Counted from the stretch's first letter, positions 8,706-18,327 are shown. The stretch is DNA of 64,000 nt from DASVTR01 sp033855775 (GCA_033855775.1 JAWVFT010000122.1:62001-126000), one strand, 5' to 3'. The notes: a model not told the origin generated them from the sequence alone. Numbers and translations: made by a program.

Positions 8706-10238
8706 ATGAGCGAACAGGACGAAGAAAACTCCGGCATTGATTTGGAAGCGGCGACCGCGCGCCTGCCGTCGCGCCCGGTTGAGGAACAAACCACCGCGTC
8801 CGACTTTCCGCTCGGCCCGCTTAAAGAGCACGCCACGCTGCACACAGGGCAGATGCGCACCATCGCCGTGCTGCCCTTCAAGAATCTGGGCGGCGCGGAG
8901 ACGGGCGACGACCAGTATCTCGGCCTCGGCATGACGGACGCGCTGATAACGACGCTCAGCAATCTGCGTCAACTCGTCGTGCGACCGACCAACGCCGTCG
9001 TCCGCTTCACAGACCCCGTGCAGGATTTGTTGATTGCCGGAAACGAGCTCGGCGTGGACGTGATTCTCGACGGGCGCGTGCAGCGCGCGGGCGAGCGCGT
9101 GCGCGTCACAGTCCAACTCGTCAGCGTGCAGGACGGAGCGCCGCTGTGGGCCGAAAAGTTTGACGAAAAATGGACGGACATTTTCACCGTGCAGGATTCT
9201 ATCTCGGCGCAGGTGACGCAAGCCTTGATGCTTCAACTTTCGGGCGCGGAGCGGCGACGACTGGCCAAGCACGAGACGGAGAGCGCCGACGCTTATCAAG
9301 CCTACCTGCGTGGCCGCTACTACTGGAACCAATTCACCGAAGAGGGATTCCAACGCGCCATCGCTTCCTTCATGGAGGCTATTCGGATTGACCCCGAATA
9401 CGCGCTGGCTTACGCGGGGCTCGGCGATTTGTACAACTGGCTCGGCGTCTTCAGCGTGCTGCCGCCGCGCGACACATGGGCGCGCGGCAGGAAGATGGCG
9501 GCCCGCGCCGTCGCCCTCGACGATACGCTGGCCGAAGCCCACGCCGCGCTCGGCTTCGCGCGCCTCTGCTCCGGTTGGGATTGGACGGGCGGCGAAAGAG
9601 AGTTGCGGCGAGCCATCGAACTCAACCCGCATTACGCGACGGCGCACCAGTGGTACTGTTTCCAGTTGACGGCGGAAGGACGCTTTGCCGAAGCCGTCAC
9701 AGAGTTGCAGGCGGCCCTTGCCATTGACCCGCACTCGCCTTTCATCCTGCAAGCCCTCGCCTGGATTTATTACATGGCGCGCGATTACGAGCGGAGCATA
9801 GAGTGTCATCGAAAGGTCCTGGAACTCGACGCGCAGTTCGCGCTCGGCTATCTCAGTTTTGGGCGCCCGCTCGGGCAGCAAGGGCGGCACACGGAGGCCA
9901 TCGCGGCTTTAAAAAGAGCGGTTGAGCTTTCGGGCGAGAGTCCGATTATGCTGGCGGGCCTGGGCGCGGCCTACGCTCTCGGCGGCAGAGAGCGAAAGGC
10001 GCGCGAGACGCTCTTACAACTGGCCGACATCGCCAGGCAACGCTACGTCTCGCCCTATCAGGTCGCGCTTATCCACTGCGGGCTAGGCGAACCGGAAGAG
10101 GCATTTCAATGTCTGGAACAAACCTTCGCCGAGCAGGACGCATGGCTCACATGGGCGCGCGTCGAGCCGCAGCTGGACCCCTTGCGCGACGACCCACGCT
10201 TCGCACACTTGCTGCAACGCATCGGCCTCGGACGATGA
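8706..10238 (+). CDS. TolB-N-like and TPR protein, paralogue of modules in the preceding kinase
   Basis: This 510-aa protein has a TolB-N-like domain (from about residue 55, TIAVLPFKNLGG, then YLGLGMTDALITTLSNLR) followed by TPRs (AYLRGRYYWNQFTEEGFQ, ATAHQWYCFQL) to the end. It lacks a kinase domain and a membrane segment. It aligns along its whole length with residues 418-880 of the upstream kinase, so it is a third copy of the same module. I chose the ATG at 8706; in-frame alternatives are an ATG at 8673 and a GTG at 8640. TACAAT at 8667-8672 with TGGTCA 18 bases upstream could be a promoter, which would exclude the earlier starts. It probably works with the kinase as a cytoplasmic partner. 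Confidence 0.85.
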   Translation: MSEQDEENSGIDLEAATARLPSRPVEEQTTASDFPLGPLKEHATLHTGQMRTIAVLPFKNLGGAETGDDQYLGLGMTDALITTLSNLRQLVVRPTNAVVRFTDPVQDLLIAGNELGVDVILDGRVQRAGERVRVTVQLVSVQDGAPLWAEKFDEKWTDIFTVQDSISAQVTQALMLQLSGAERRRLAKHETESADAYQAYLRGRYYWNQFTEEGFQRAIASFMEAIRIDPEYALAYAGLGDLYNWLGVFSVLPPRDTWARGRKMAARAVALDDTLAEAHAALGFARLCSGWDWTGGERELRRAIELNPHYATAHQWYCFQLTAEGRFAEAVTELQAALAIDPHSPFILQALAWIYYMARDYERSIECHRKVLELDAQFALGYLSFGRPLGQQGRHTEAIAALKRAVELSGESPIMLAGLGAAYALGGRERKARETLLQLADIARQRYVSPYQVALIHCGLGEPEEAFQCLEQTFAEQDAWLTWARVEPQLDPLRDDPRFAHLLQRIGLGR

Positions 10239-10348
10239 CGCTTTGTCCCGAAGACCGCGCAACGATAAAGCCTCAAGCTCAGGCTTGGCTTGGCCAGCAA
10301 AGCCTCGAACACTCGCGGCCTTGAACATTCTCGTAGCCTTGAGTCCGC

Positions 10349-11086
10349 TCAATCAATCAACAGCTTCAGCAACTCTCTGGCGGTCGAGCCGACGATTGAC
10401 GCGCGGCTCTCGTCGGCACGAAAGACGTGGCGCGAATCGTCGCGCGCGGCGGCTAGTTGCTCCTGTCGTAGCTGTCGCCGCTCCTCGCTCAGTTGTTCTA
10501 TCTCGCGCGCTCGCGCCGTGCTCATGCCGCCCGCGCGTATAAATTCTATGACGCGCTGCAATTCGTCGCGGTCGAACCATGTGCCGTGTCCCTTGCACAC
10601 GTCAACGACGACGCCGGAGCAGCGCGCGAAGTTGACGCGGTTCATCAACTGCGCGCATTGCGGGCAAGGCATATAACGCACATGGCCTCCGGCGTTGCCG
10701 ACTTCGCCGGGCGCGCTCTTCGTCATCGGCAGGCCGAGCGCCGCCGACTGCTGTTCGCGGTCAACGCAAATCTCTTCAAAGATTGCCGCCGCGACCCACA
10801 AGCCGCTGCACCGCGCGCACTCGCGCACGGTCGCCGTGCCAACCGCGACCGCTTCCATGAGGGCGCGACAGCGCGGGCAGTTAAAGCCGCGCGCATCCTC
10901 CGTCTTTGCTTCCGCGCGCTCGGCGTGCGCGCCGCAACGCGGGCAATGACGGCTGCCCAGAAACATCATGCCGAAGCATGAAGGACAAGCGATTGTGGCC
11001 AGACGCGCGTTGCAGTAGAGACAGTTTGGCGCGTCAACTTCGGCGGCGGCGCCGCACATCGGACAGTTCAGAGTTTCAGCCTGCAT
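10349..11086 (-). CDS. multi-zinc-ribbon protein with TFIIB-type zinc finger
   Basis: This 245-aa protein has five CxxC pairs within the first 145 residues: CPMC/CLYC, CPSC/CPRC, CPRC/CARC. A later segment, CPQC...CKGHGTWFDRDELQRVIEF, matches the zf-TFIIB family (Cx2C...C...WxDxxEL). The C-terminus is a charged helix. It may bind zinc and nucleic acid or protein; the function is unknown. An in-frame ATG at 11191 would add 35 residues without similarity to a zinc ribbon. I prefer the ATG at 11086 because the first CxxC follows at once, though a run of nine A replaces a normal ribosome binding site. Confidence 0.7.
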   Translation of the reverse strand: MQAETLNCPMCGAAAEVDAPNCLYCNARLATIACPSCFGMMFLGSRHCPRCGAHAERAEAKTEDARGFNCPRCRALMEAVAVGTATVRECARCSGLWVAAAIFEEICVDREQQSAALGLPMTKSAPGEVGNAGGHVRYMPCPQCAQLMNRVNFARCSGVVVDVCKGHGTWFDRDELQRVIEFIRAGGMSTARAREIEQLSEERRQLRQEQLAAARDDSRHVFRADESRASIVGSTARELLKLLID

Positions 11087-11284
11087 GATTTTTTTTTGAG
11101 TCAACCGGCGGAGTTTCAACTTAGTCGCAAGCGAGAGGAATCGAGGCGTGTTTGATATGTCAGGACTTCGGACCAGCGCGTCCGTCGTCATTAACAGCTT
11201 AACATTTGAGGAGCAGGATTTCTACAGCTTTTTCCGTCCGGTCGTTTATCGAGCAACGATTTTTCGTCTCGCCGTCGGCATTTC

Positions 11285-12277
11285 CTATTTGCTCTTGAAG
11301 ATGCGAAACAGGTAGTAGAAGGAGGGAAAGAGCAGCAGCGCGCCGAGGCCGAGCGCGACGACGAGCAGGCGCAGCGTGGCGTGCGGAGCGGCGGCTGAAT
11401 GAATCGTGATGTCCGGCTCGACGATGTAGGGAAACTGCGCGAGCGCCCAACCCCACAGAATCAACGCGACTTGTCCGGCGGCGCACCAGCGCGCCCACCT
11501 GTAAGCCCGCCGCCACAAAGACCAGAACGCGCCCACCGCGCAGAGAGCGGTCGCGGCGTGCAACGGCCACGCCCAAACGCTCCGCGTCAAACCCGCGCGC
11601 ACGGAAGGCGCGCCCGCGCCCGACAACAGAAAGACCAGCAACGCCAGCCCGCCGACAACCACGCCCGCCGCCAGAGCGCGCTTTCTAAAGTCGTCCTGCA
11701 ACGCCGTGTCGTTCGTTTCCAGAGTCAGGTAGACCGCCGCGAGAAACGCGAACAGCGCGAGCGCGAAGCAGCCGACCGCCAGCGGAAACGGCGCGAGCCA
11801 TGAGCGCACGAAGCCGCCCGCGACTTGGCCGTTCTCGATTTTAATCGCGCCGGAAGCGATGGCTCCGAGTGTGAGGCCGAGCAGGATGGGCGTGAAGATG
11901 CTGGCGACCGAGAAGACATAGCTCCAGCGTCTTTGCGCGTCGTCGCGCTGGACATCGTAAGTGCGAAAGGTGAAGGCCGCGCCGCGCAGCACGACGCCGA
12001 TGAGCATCAACGTCAAAGGAATGTGCAGGGCCGTTGCGATGCCCGCGAAGGCTGGCGGAAAACCTGTGAAGAGGATGACGACGACGAGAATCAGCCACAC
12101 GTGATTGGCTTCCCAGACCGGGCCAATCGCGTCCGCGATTAACGCGCGCTGCTTGCTCGCGCGCTCGCCCGCGGCGAACAAATCCCACACGCCGCCGCCA
12201 TAATCCGCGCCGCCAAGCAACGCGTAAAAAGTGAGCGCGACTATCATCGCTCCGGCAGCGAGCAGTTCAGCCGACAA
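11285..12277 (-). CDS. cydB: cytochrome bd ubiquinol oxidase subunit II
   Basis: This 330-aa membrane protein carries the subunit II signatures GGADYGGGVWDLFA and IGPVWEANHVWLILVVVILF, with about eight to nine hydrophobic segments. With CydA it forms the inner-membrane bd oxidase, which reduces oxygen to water with quinol and has high oxygen affinity. The start is a TTG at 12277 with GGAGG 10 bases upstream; the site lies inside cydA and the genes overlap by 11 bp, so translation is probably coupled. No cydX or cydDC is visible nearby. Confidence 0.95.
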   Translation of the reverse strand: MSAELLAAGAMIVALTFYALLGGADYGGGVWDLFAAGERASKQRALIADAIGPVWEANHVWLILVVVILFTGFPPAFAGIATALHIPLTLMLIGVVLRGAAFTFRTYDVQRDDAQRRWSYVFSVASIFTPILLGLTLGAIASGAIKIENGQVAGGFVRSWLAPFPLAVGCFALALFAFLAAVYLTLETNDTALQDDFRKRALAAGVVVGGLALLVFLLSGAGAPSVRAGLTRSVWAWPLHAATALCAVGAFWSLWRRAYRWARWCAAGQVALILWGWALAQFPYIVEPDITIHSAAAPHATLRLLVVALGLGALLLFPSFYYLFRIFKSK

Positions 12278-13619
12278 CGCTTTTGTCCTCCATCTTCGTC
12301 TCTCTTCGTTGTTCGTCCGGCGGCAGGCGCGGGCTGGCCGCGACTTGACGAAAGAGCAGCCAGACGACCATCGCGGCCAGAAAGATATAGAGCAGCGTGA
12401 AGGTGACGAACGGGACGACGAGGCCGCGCATCGGCGTCAACGCCGCCGCCGTTCGCATCACGCCTTGAATAATCCAAGGCTGCCGCCCCACCTCCGTCAC
12501 AGTCCATCCGGCTTCGATAGCCAGCATGCCCATCGGCGCGGCGACTACAACCGCGCGCAGAAACCAGCGTCCCTCCGGCAAGCGTCTCGTGCGCCACCAG
12601 GAAATCGCGCCCCACAAAGCGATGCACGCCATCAACGTTCCCATCCCGACCATCAACTGAAACGCCGCGTGAACGATGAACGTGTTCGGCCATTCGTCGC
12701 GCGGAAATTCTTCAAGCCCGCGCACGCGCGCGTCGATGTCATGAAAGGCCAGAAGGCTCAGCCCGCCGGGAATCTTGATGGCATAAAGAGTCTCGCCGCG
12801 CTCTTCATCCGGGATGCCGCCGATGCTGAGCGGCGCGCGCGCCTCCGTCTTAAAGTGAGCTTCGAGCGCGGCCAGCTTGACGGGCTGAAGCCTTGCGACG
12901 GCCCGCGCGCTCAAGTCGCCGCTCAAGGGTTGCATCAAGGCCGCCGCGCCGCCGATGACGAGAGCGATGGCGAGCGCGCGGCGATGAAAGAGATTCGCGC
13001 GGTCGCGTCGCAGTTGAAAAGCGTGTATGCCCGCGACGGCAAAGCCCGTCGCCGCGTAAGCGGCAATCGTCATGTGCAAAGTCTGCGAGAGAGCCATTGG
13101 ATTCAACATCGCCGCGATGGGGTCTACGTTGACCGGCTGGCCGTCGAGCAACTCAAAGCCCGCCGGGCTGTTCATCCAGGCGTTGGCGATGACGACGAAG
13201 ACGCCCGACAACACGCCGCTCAACGCCACCATCAAGCCCGCCAGCAAGTGCGCTCGCGGCGAAATTTTCTGCCAACCGTAAAGATAGATGCCGAGGAAAA
13301 TCGCTTCGGTGAAAAAGGCGAAGCCTTCGAGCGAGAACGGCATCCCGATAATCGCGCCCGCGTAGCTCATAAACTGCGGCCACAGCAACCCCAACTCGAA
13401 CGAGAGCACAGTCCCCGACACCGCGCCGACGGCGAACAGGATAGCCGTCCCCTTGGCCCAACGCTTGGCGAGCGTCAGATACACTTCCTCGCGCGTCCGC
13501 AGGTAAAGCCCTTCCGCCGCCACCATCAGCAGCGGCATCGCAATCCCGATGGCCGCGAAGATAATATGAAAGGCCAGCGACATAGCCATCTGCGACCGCG
13601 CCGCCAAAAGGTCGTTCAC
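12267..13619 (-). CDS. cydA: cytochrome bd ubiquinol oxidase subunit I
   Basis: This 450-aa membrane protein begins with the family pattern RSQMAMSLAFHIIFAAIGIA, where H18 is a likely haem ligand. GRQPW follows GWTVTEV near residue 350. The quinol-binding loop is short, which fits the CioA-like (short Q-loop) class. The GTG at 13619 starts it, with only a weak ribosome binding site. It heads a two-gene operon with cydB and diverges from the transketolase gene across a 358-bp gap. It gives the cell a microaerobic or stress-time terminal oxidase. Confidence 0.95.
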   Translation of the reverse strand: MNDLLAARSQMAMSLAFHIIFAAIGIAMPLLMVAAEGLYLRTREEVYLTLAKRWAKGTAILFAVGAVSGTVLSFELGLLWPQFMSYAGAIIGMPFSLEGFAFFTEAIFLGIYLYGWQKISPRAHLLAGLMVALSGVLSGVFVVIANAWMNSPAGFELLDGQPVNVDPIAAMLNPMALSQTLHMTIAAYAATGFAVAGIHAFQLRRDRANLFHRRALAIALVIGGAAALMQPLSGDLSARAVARLQPVKLAALEAHFKTEARAPLSIGGIPDEERGETLYAIKIPGGLSLLAFHDIDARVRGLEEFPRDEWPNTFIVHAAFQLMVGMGTLMACIALWGAISWWRTRRLPEGRWFLRAVVVAAPMGMLAIEAGWTVTEVGRQPWIIQGVMRTAAALTPMRGLVVPFVTFTLLYIFLAAMVVWLLFRQVAASPRLPPDEQRRETKMEDKSVVG

Positions 13620-13977
13620 GCTCTTGAAACCTCAACGATTAAGCTCAAGTCGGAATTGTAACAAATGACGGGCGGGCGCTGCGTGTCGCAGCCGTGCGCA
13701 AACGTATGAAATAAGTTTTCATTCTTTTGTGAGCGCAACTTATAAGAACGACTTACAAAAGTTTCAGGGCTTGTCAATCGCTGCGCGAAGGATTCGCGGC
13801 GCGGCTCGAAGCATCTTGAAAGATGACGAGACGCGAACTGCAAAGGCTGCCGGGACGAACTTCCCTTGCGTTGAGGGCAAGAGGTGGATTAAAAAGATTG
13901 TCGGACGATAAGCAACAACCACGCGAAGCCGGACGCCGTTTGCGACCGGACACACACACTGAAACGAGGACACATCT
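13620..13977. other. 358-bp intergenic region between cydA and tkt
   Basis: Divergent spacer expected to hold promoters for cydAB (minus) and for tkt-rpiB (plus). I see an AT-rich stretch around 13711-13760 but no promoter pair I would defend. GAGGA at 13963-13968 is the ribosome binding site of tkt. No convincing small gene is present. Confidence 0.5.
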
Positions 13978-16107
13978 ATGAGCGCGGCACAGGAGCCAGC
14001 CAATAATCCGACCAGCAAGCTCGACCAGCTTTGCGTTAACACGATTCGCGCGCTCGCCCTCGATGCCGTGCAAAAGGCCGAGTCGGGCCATCCGGGCTTG
14101 CCGCTCGGTTGCGCGCCGATGGCCTACGTGCTCTGGACTCGCTTTCTGCGTCACAACCCGCGGAATCCGAAGTGGGCTAACCGCGACCGCTTCCTGCTCT
14201 CCGCCGGTCACGGCTCGATGCTGCTCTACGCCCTGCTGCATTTGACGGGCTACGGCCTCGCGCTTGAAGAGTTGCAGAACTTTCGCCAGTGGGGTTCGCA
14301 GACGCCCGGACATCCTGAGTACGGGCTGACGCCGGGCGTTGAGATTACGACGGGGCCGCTCGGGCAGGGCTTCGCCAACGGCGTCGGGATGGCGATGGGC
14401 GGGGCGCATCTCGCCGCGCGTTTCAACCAGCCGGAGTTTCCCGTCATAGACCACAACGTCTACGCCATCGTCTCCGACGGCGATTTGATGGAAGGCGTCG
14501 CCAGCGAAGCCGCCTCGCTCGCCGGTCATCTCAAGCTCGGCAACTTAATCTATCTCTACGACGACAACCACGTCACCATCGAAGGCTTCACCAGCCTCGC
14601 CTTCACCGAAAACGTGCCGCAGCGTTTCGAGGCTTACGGCTGGCACACCACGACGGTCGAAGACGGCAACGACCTTGACGCTATCGAGCGCGCGATACGA
14701 GACGCGCAAGCGGTCGCCGACCGTCCATCGTTGATTTCCGTCAAGACGACTATCGGCTACGGCATGCCGACCGCCGGAACGCGCAAGGCTCATTCGGACG
14801 CTCCCGGCGAGGAAGCCGTGCGCGAAACCAAGCGACATCTGGGCTGGCCCGAAGACAAGAGCTTCTACATTCCAGACGAAGCCCTCGCTCATTTTCGTGA
14901 GGCCATCGAGCGCGGGGCGCAACTGGAAAAAGACTGGAACGCGCTCGTCGAGCGTTACGAGCAGGAGCACGCGGAGCTAGGCGGGAAGTGGCGCGCGACG
15001 ATGAGCGGCGAGTTGCCGGAAGGTTGGGAGACACACTTGCCGTCGTTTGAGAACGCGAAGCCGATGGCGACGCGCGCAGCCAGCGGCGAAGTCATCAATG
15101 CGCTCGCCCCGCACATGCCGATGCTCATCGGCGGCTCGGCTGACCTTGGCGTCTCCAACAACACGGACATCAAGGACGGCGGCAGCTTTCAGCCCGGCTC
15201 TTACGAAGGGCGCATCCTGCACTTCGGCGTGCGCGAACACGCGATGGGCGCGACCATGACCGGCATCAGTCTAAACGGCGGCTTGATTCCCTACGGCGGC
15301 ACGTTCCTGACTTTCTCCGACTACATGAAACCGGCGATACGTCTGGCCGCTCTCTCGGAAGTGCAAGTCATCTACGTCTTCACGCACGATTCCGTCGGCC
15401 TCGGCGAAGACGGCCCGACGCATCAACCGATAGAGCAACTAGCGGGCTTGCGCGCCATTCCGCATCTCTTCGTCATACGCCCCGCCGACCCGCACGAGAC
15501 GCGCGAAGCGTGGCGCATCGCCATCTCTCGCCGCCACGCCCCGACCGCCCTCGCGCTCAGCCGTCAGAAAGTTCCGGTCATAGACCAGACACGCTATGCC
15601 TCAGCCGTGGGCGCGCAACGCGGCGCCTACATTTTGGCCGAAGCCGAACGCGCGAGCAATAGCAATGACGCGAGCGATGACCAGAGCGCAAGCAGTAACA
15701 AGGTCACAAGCGATGACAAGAGCGCGAGCGATGATAAGAGCGCGAGTGATAACAAAGTGACGCCTCAACTAATCCTGATTGCCACCGGCTCGGAAGTCTC
15801 TCTGGCTCTCGAAGCGCGCGCGGCGTTGCAGCAGGAAGGCGTTCCGACGCGCGTTGTTTCGATGCCGTGCTGGGAACTGTTTGAAGAGCAGCCAGAAGAG
15901 TATCGCCAGGCGACGCTGCCGCCCGCCATCAATGCGCGCCTCGCCATCGAAGCCGGAGCGAGCCTCGGTTGGGATCGCTACATTGGCTCGAAGGGCGCGT
16001 GCATCTGCCTTGACCGCTTCGGCGGCTCCGCTCCCGGCGACGTGGCTCTGCGTGAGTTGGGCTTCTCAGTTGAGAACGTGTTGCAGCAAGCGCGCAAACT
16101 TTTATAG
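13978..16107 (+). CDS. tkt: transketolase with a repeat-coded insertion
   Basis: This 709-aa enzyme transfers two-carbon ketol units in the pentose phosphate pathway using thiamine diphosphate. Visible signatures are AESGHPGLPLGCAPMAYVLW, the TPP motif SDGDLMEGVASEAASLAGH...DDN, and GPTHQPIEQLAGLRAIPH. It is about 45 residues longer than the usual 660. Residues 560-595 are an Asp/Ser/Lys-rich hexapeptide repeat (SDDKSA) placed before the C-terminal domain (PQLILIATGSEVSLALEA). The ATG has GAGGA upstream. rpiB follows after 72 bp on the same strand, making a pentose phosphate unit. Confidence 0.95.
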   Translation: MSAAQEPANNPTSKLDQLCVNTIRALALDAVQKAESGHPGLPLGCAPMAYVLWTRFLRHNPRNPKWANRDRFLLSAGHGSMLLYALLHLTGYGLALEELQNFRQWGSQTPGHPEYGLTPGVEITTGPLGQGFANGVGMAMGGAHLAARFNQPEFPVIDHNVYAIVSDGDLMEGVASEAASLAGHLKLGNLIYLYDDNHVTIEGFTSLAFTENVPQRFEAYGWHTTTVEDGNDLDAIERAIRDAQAVADRPSLISVKTTIGYGMPTAGTRKAHSDAPGEEAVRETKRHLGWPEDKSFYIPDEALAHFREAIERGAQLEKDWNALVERYEQEHAELGGKWRATMSGELPEGWETHLPSFENAKPMATRAASGEVINALAPHMPMLIGGSADLGVSNNTDIKDGGSFQPGSYEGRILHFGVREHAMGATMTGISLNGGLIPYGGTFLTFSDYMKPAIRLAALSEVQVIYVFTHDSVGLGEDGPTHQPIEQLAGLRAIPHLFVIRPADPHETREAWRIAISRRHAPTALALSRQKVPVIDQTRYASAVGAQRGAYILAEAERASNSNDASDDQSASSNKVTSDDKSASDDKSASDNKVTPQLILIATGSEVSLALEARAALQQEGVPTRVVSMPCWELFEEQPEEYRQATLPPAINARLAIEAGASLGWDRYIGSKGACICLDRFGGSAPGDVALRELGFSVENVLQQARKLL
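15655..15762 (+). repeat. 18-bp tandem repeat inside the transketolase gene
   Basis: Six units of exactly 18 bp encode SNSNDA, SDDQSA, SSNKVT, SDDKSA, SDDKSA, SDNKVT. The units resemble AGCGATGACAAGAGCGCG. The array keeps frame and lies in the linker before the third transketolase domain, where a flexible loop can be tolerated. Confidence 0.9.
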
Positions 16108-16179
16108 CTTCAAACGACAACGCTGTTTCCTCTTTCGCCGCGCGCGGCTCTGCCGCTCCGGTATCGTTTCAAAACGCTT

Positions 16180-16638
16180 ATGCGAATCGCCGTCGGCGCA
16201 GATCATGGAGGCTTTCCGCTCAACGAGCGCGTGATGGAAGAACTGCGCGCGGCGGGCCACGCGATTGAAGACTTCGGGACGCACGACGGCAGCCAGCCCG
16301 ACGATTATCCGGACTACGCTTTGAAGGTCGGGCGAGCGGTGCAGAGCGGCGCGTGCGAGATTGGCATCATCGTTTGCGGCAGCGGCGTCGGCGCGTCCGT
16401 GGCCGCCAACAAACTGCGCGACATTCGCGCGGCTCTCTGCGGCGACACCTATTCGGCGCGTCAATCGCGCGAGCACGACGATTGCAACGTGCTCTGCCTC
16501 GGAGCGCGCGTCGTCGGCGTCGAACTCGCTTTGGAAATTGTCCGCGCCTTCACGCGCGCGCGCTTCAGCGGCGAGGAACGACACCGCCGCCGACTCCTGA
16601 AAATCGCTAAGATGGAAAAGCTCGCGGACGAAAGCTGA
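16180..16638 (+). CDS. rpiB: ribose-5-phosphate isomerase B
   Basis: This 152-aa enzyme interconverts ribose 5-phosphate and ribulose 5-phosphate. The family signatures are present: VGADHGGFPLNE at the start, IIVCGSGVGASVAANK with the catalytic cysteine, RAALCGDTYSARQSREHDD and NVLCLGARVVG. Its length is normal for the family. It lies 72 bp after the transketolase gene on the same strand, so the two pentose phosphate enzymes are probably co-expressed. Confidence 0.96.
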   Translation: MRIAVGADHGGFPLNERVMEELRAAGHAIEDFGTHDGSQPDDYPDYALKVGRAVQSGACEIGIIVCGSGVGASVAANKLRDIRAALCGDTYSARQSREHDDCNVLCLGARVVGVELALEIVRAFTRARFSGEERHRRRLLKIAKMEKLADES

Positions 16639-16688
16639 CAGCCTTGCAGTTCGACTTTCGTCATTCATCCTTTTAAGGAGGATTCCCC

Positions 16689-18200
16689 TTGACAAGAGTC
16701 GTCTTACGAAGCGCAACCGCGCTTCCCGCTCTTTGTTGTTTCTTGCTGCTGGCCGCGCCGCTTCGTGCGCAGCAACCTTCCGCCACTACTCCGTCGCAAC
16801 CCACGGCGCGGCCCGGACAGACGACGCCGCCAAGCGCGCCGCAGCCTTCTGAGCCTTCGGCCACGCCCGCGCCGCAAGTCGAAATGACGCCGCCGCAAGT
16901 CGAACGGCGCGTCGAGAAAATGCCGCCGGGCTTCGAACGCGACCAGCAGTTAGGCAGCAAGCAGCCGCGCTCGCTGACGATTGACGAAGCCATCCAACTT
17001 GCGCTCGGACAGTCTTCCGCTTATCGCTTGTCGCAGTTTGACGAACGCATCGCCGCCGAAGATGTCAAACAGGCGCGCTCGGCTTTGCTGCCACACTTGA
17101 GCGTGCCGCTGACTTACTTTGGAACCACGCCGTCGCAGGTTCGTGAAGAAGGCGAGCCGCTCATCTACAGCTACGTCTCTTCGAGCGCCATCAACGAAAC
17201 CATCGCGCTCCTGAACGCTTCCGGCGAGTTGGATTTGTCCGGTCGCTTGCGCGCCTCTTTGCGTCGCAGCCGCTATCAACTCGACGCGGCCCGCGCCGGG
17301 ACGCTCATCGCGCGCCGCCAACTCGCGCTCGACACCGTTGACGCTTACTACAACCTCGTGCTGGCGCGCGAGCGGCGCCGCTTAGCCAGAGAGACTCTGG
17401 CGTTGGCCGAAGGTTTTTTGAAGGTCACGCAGGAAGCCGCGCGGCGCGGCGAAGATGAAAGCGAAGGCGCAGACCTCTTGCGCGCCAGCGTGCAAGTCTC
17501 CGCGCGGCGCGACGAGTTAGAGCAGGCGCGAGCCGATGAAGCGGCGGCGATGGCCAACCTGCGCATCCTGACCGGCATTGATTTCGAGACGCCCATCAAC
17601 GTCTCCAACATCGAGCTTGACTTGCCGACCACGAGCGACTTTAACAACTTCACGGAGGAGCAACTGAAGACGCGCCCGGAGTTTGGTCAAGTCGAAGCGC
17701 AACGACGGGCCGCGCTGGCCGAGGCGAGCGCCGCGCGCGGCGAGCGTTTGCCGCAGTTGACCTACACCGTCAACGGCGGTTTCGATGCCGCAGACTTTCG
17801 CCCGCTCAAACGCTACGCGGGCGGCTCGGCCATCGTCACGCTGACGATTCCGGTCTTCGATTTCGGAGCGAGCCGGAGCCGTGAGACGCAGGCGCGGCTG
17901 CGCGCGCAATCGGCTGAGATGCAGCGCGAGACGACCTTGCGCCAACTCCGGCAGGAGTTTTACACAGCGCGGGCCACAGCCCTCGGCGCGCTCGTTCGCA
18001 TCCGCGAAACGCAGTTGGCGGCGGACAACGCGCTTAAGAATCTGATGATTATTCTGGCGCGCTATCGCGCGAAGAAAGCCACCATCACAGATGTCGTTGA
18101 CGCCCAATCGGCTTTCGTCGAAGCGCGGCTCGCCAACTCTCAAGCCGTCATAGACTATCGCACCTCCCGCGTTCGTCTGGAACCGAACTTCGGCCAGTAA
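16689..18200 (+). CDS. TolC-family outer-membrane efflux protein
   Basis: This 503-aa protein has a signal peptide (LPALCCFLLLAAPLRAQ, cleavage near residue 27), a Pro/Thr/Gln-rich linker to about residue 90, and two OEP repeats (about 95-280 and 300-495) with the long helices of TolC channels (DAYYNLVLARERRRLARETL; ATITDVVDAQSAFVEARLAN). It would form a trimeric outer-membrane duct. The start is a TTG with a perfect AAGGAGG seven bases upstream; no ATG is better placed. No RND pump or adaptor gene is adjacent, so its partner must be encoded elsewhere. Confidence 0.88.
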   Translation: MTRVVLRSATALPALCCFLLLAAPLRAQQPSATTPSQPTARPGQTTPPSAPQPSEPSATPAPQVEMTPPQVERRVEKMPPGFERDQQLGSKQPRSLTIDEAIQLALGQSSAYRLSQFDERIAAEDVKQARSALLPHLSVPLTYFGTTPSQVREEGEPLIYSYVSSSAINETIALLNASGELDLSGRLRASLRRSRYQLDAARAGTLIARRQLALDTVDAYYNLVLARERRRLARETLALAEGFLKVTQEAARRGEDESEGADLLRASVQVSARRDELEQARADEAAAMANLRILTGIDFETPINVSNIELDLPTTSDFNNFTEEQLKTRPEFGQVEAQRRAALAEASAARGERLPQLTYTVNGGFDAADFRPLKRYAGGSAIVTLTIPVFDFGASRSRETQARLRAQSAEMQRETTLRQLRQEFYTARATALGALVRIRETQLAADNALKNLMIILARYRAKKATITDVVDAQSAFVEARLANSQAVIDYRTSRVRLEPNFGQ

Positions 18201-18202
18201 GA

Positions 18203-18327
18203 ACGGAGACGCGGAGACACGGGGACGCGGCGACGCGGTGAAAAAACGTTAAGAGCGAAAGCCAGTCTTTCTTGCTCCACGTCGAAGCGTCGCTTCGGTC
18301 GCCGCGTCTCCGCGTCTCCGCGTCGCA
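18203..18327. terminator. 8-bp repeat hairpin between convergent genes
   Basis: Left arm (about 18205-18239) is made of units such as GAGACGCG, GGGACGCG, GCGACGCG. The right arm (18301-18327) is their reverse complement (CGCGTCTC, CGCGTCGC). A smaller perfect hairpin, CGAAGCG-T-CGCTTCG, sits inside. The pair separates the convergent TolC and lipid-kinase genes and probably ends transcription from both sides. Confidence 0.6.

Noticed and set aside
8259..9890. 543-codon open frame opposite the TolB-TPR gene
   Set aside because: Antisense shadow; the plus strand has conserved TolB-N-like and TPR sequence.
10268..10286. AAGCCT...AGGCTT hairpin between the TolB-TPR and zinc-ribbon genes
   Set aside because: The stem is only 6 bp with no T-tract; not strong enough to call a terminator.
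12231..13661. 476-codon open frame opposite cydA/cydB
   Set aside because: Antisense shadow caused by high GC; composition is Arg/His/Gln-rich with no recognisable motif, while the other strand encodes clear CydA and CydB.
13727..13750. TTGTGA half-site suggesting a Rex redox operator before cydA
   Set aside because: Only one half of the Rex palindrome is present, and the spacing to the next similar bases is wrong.
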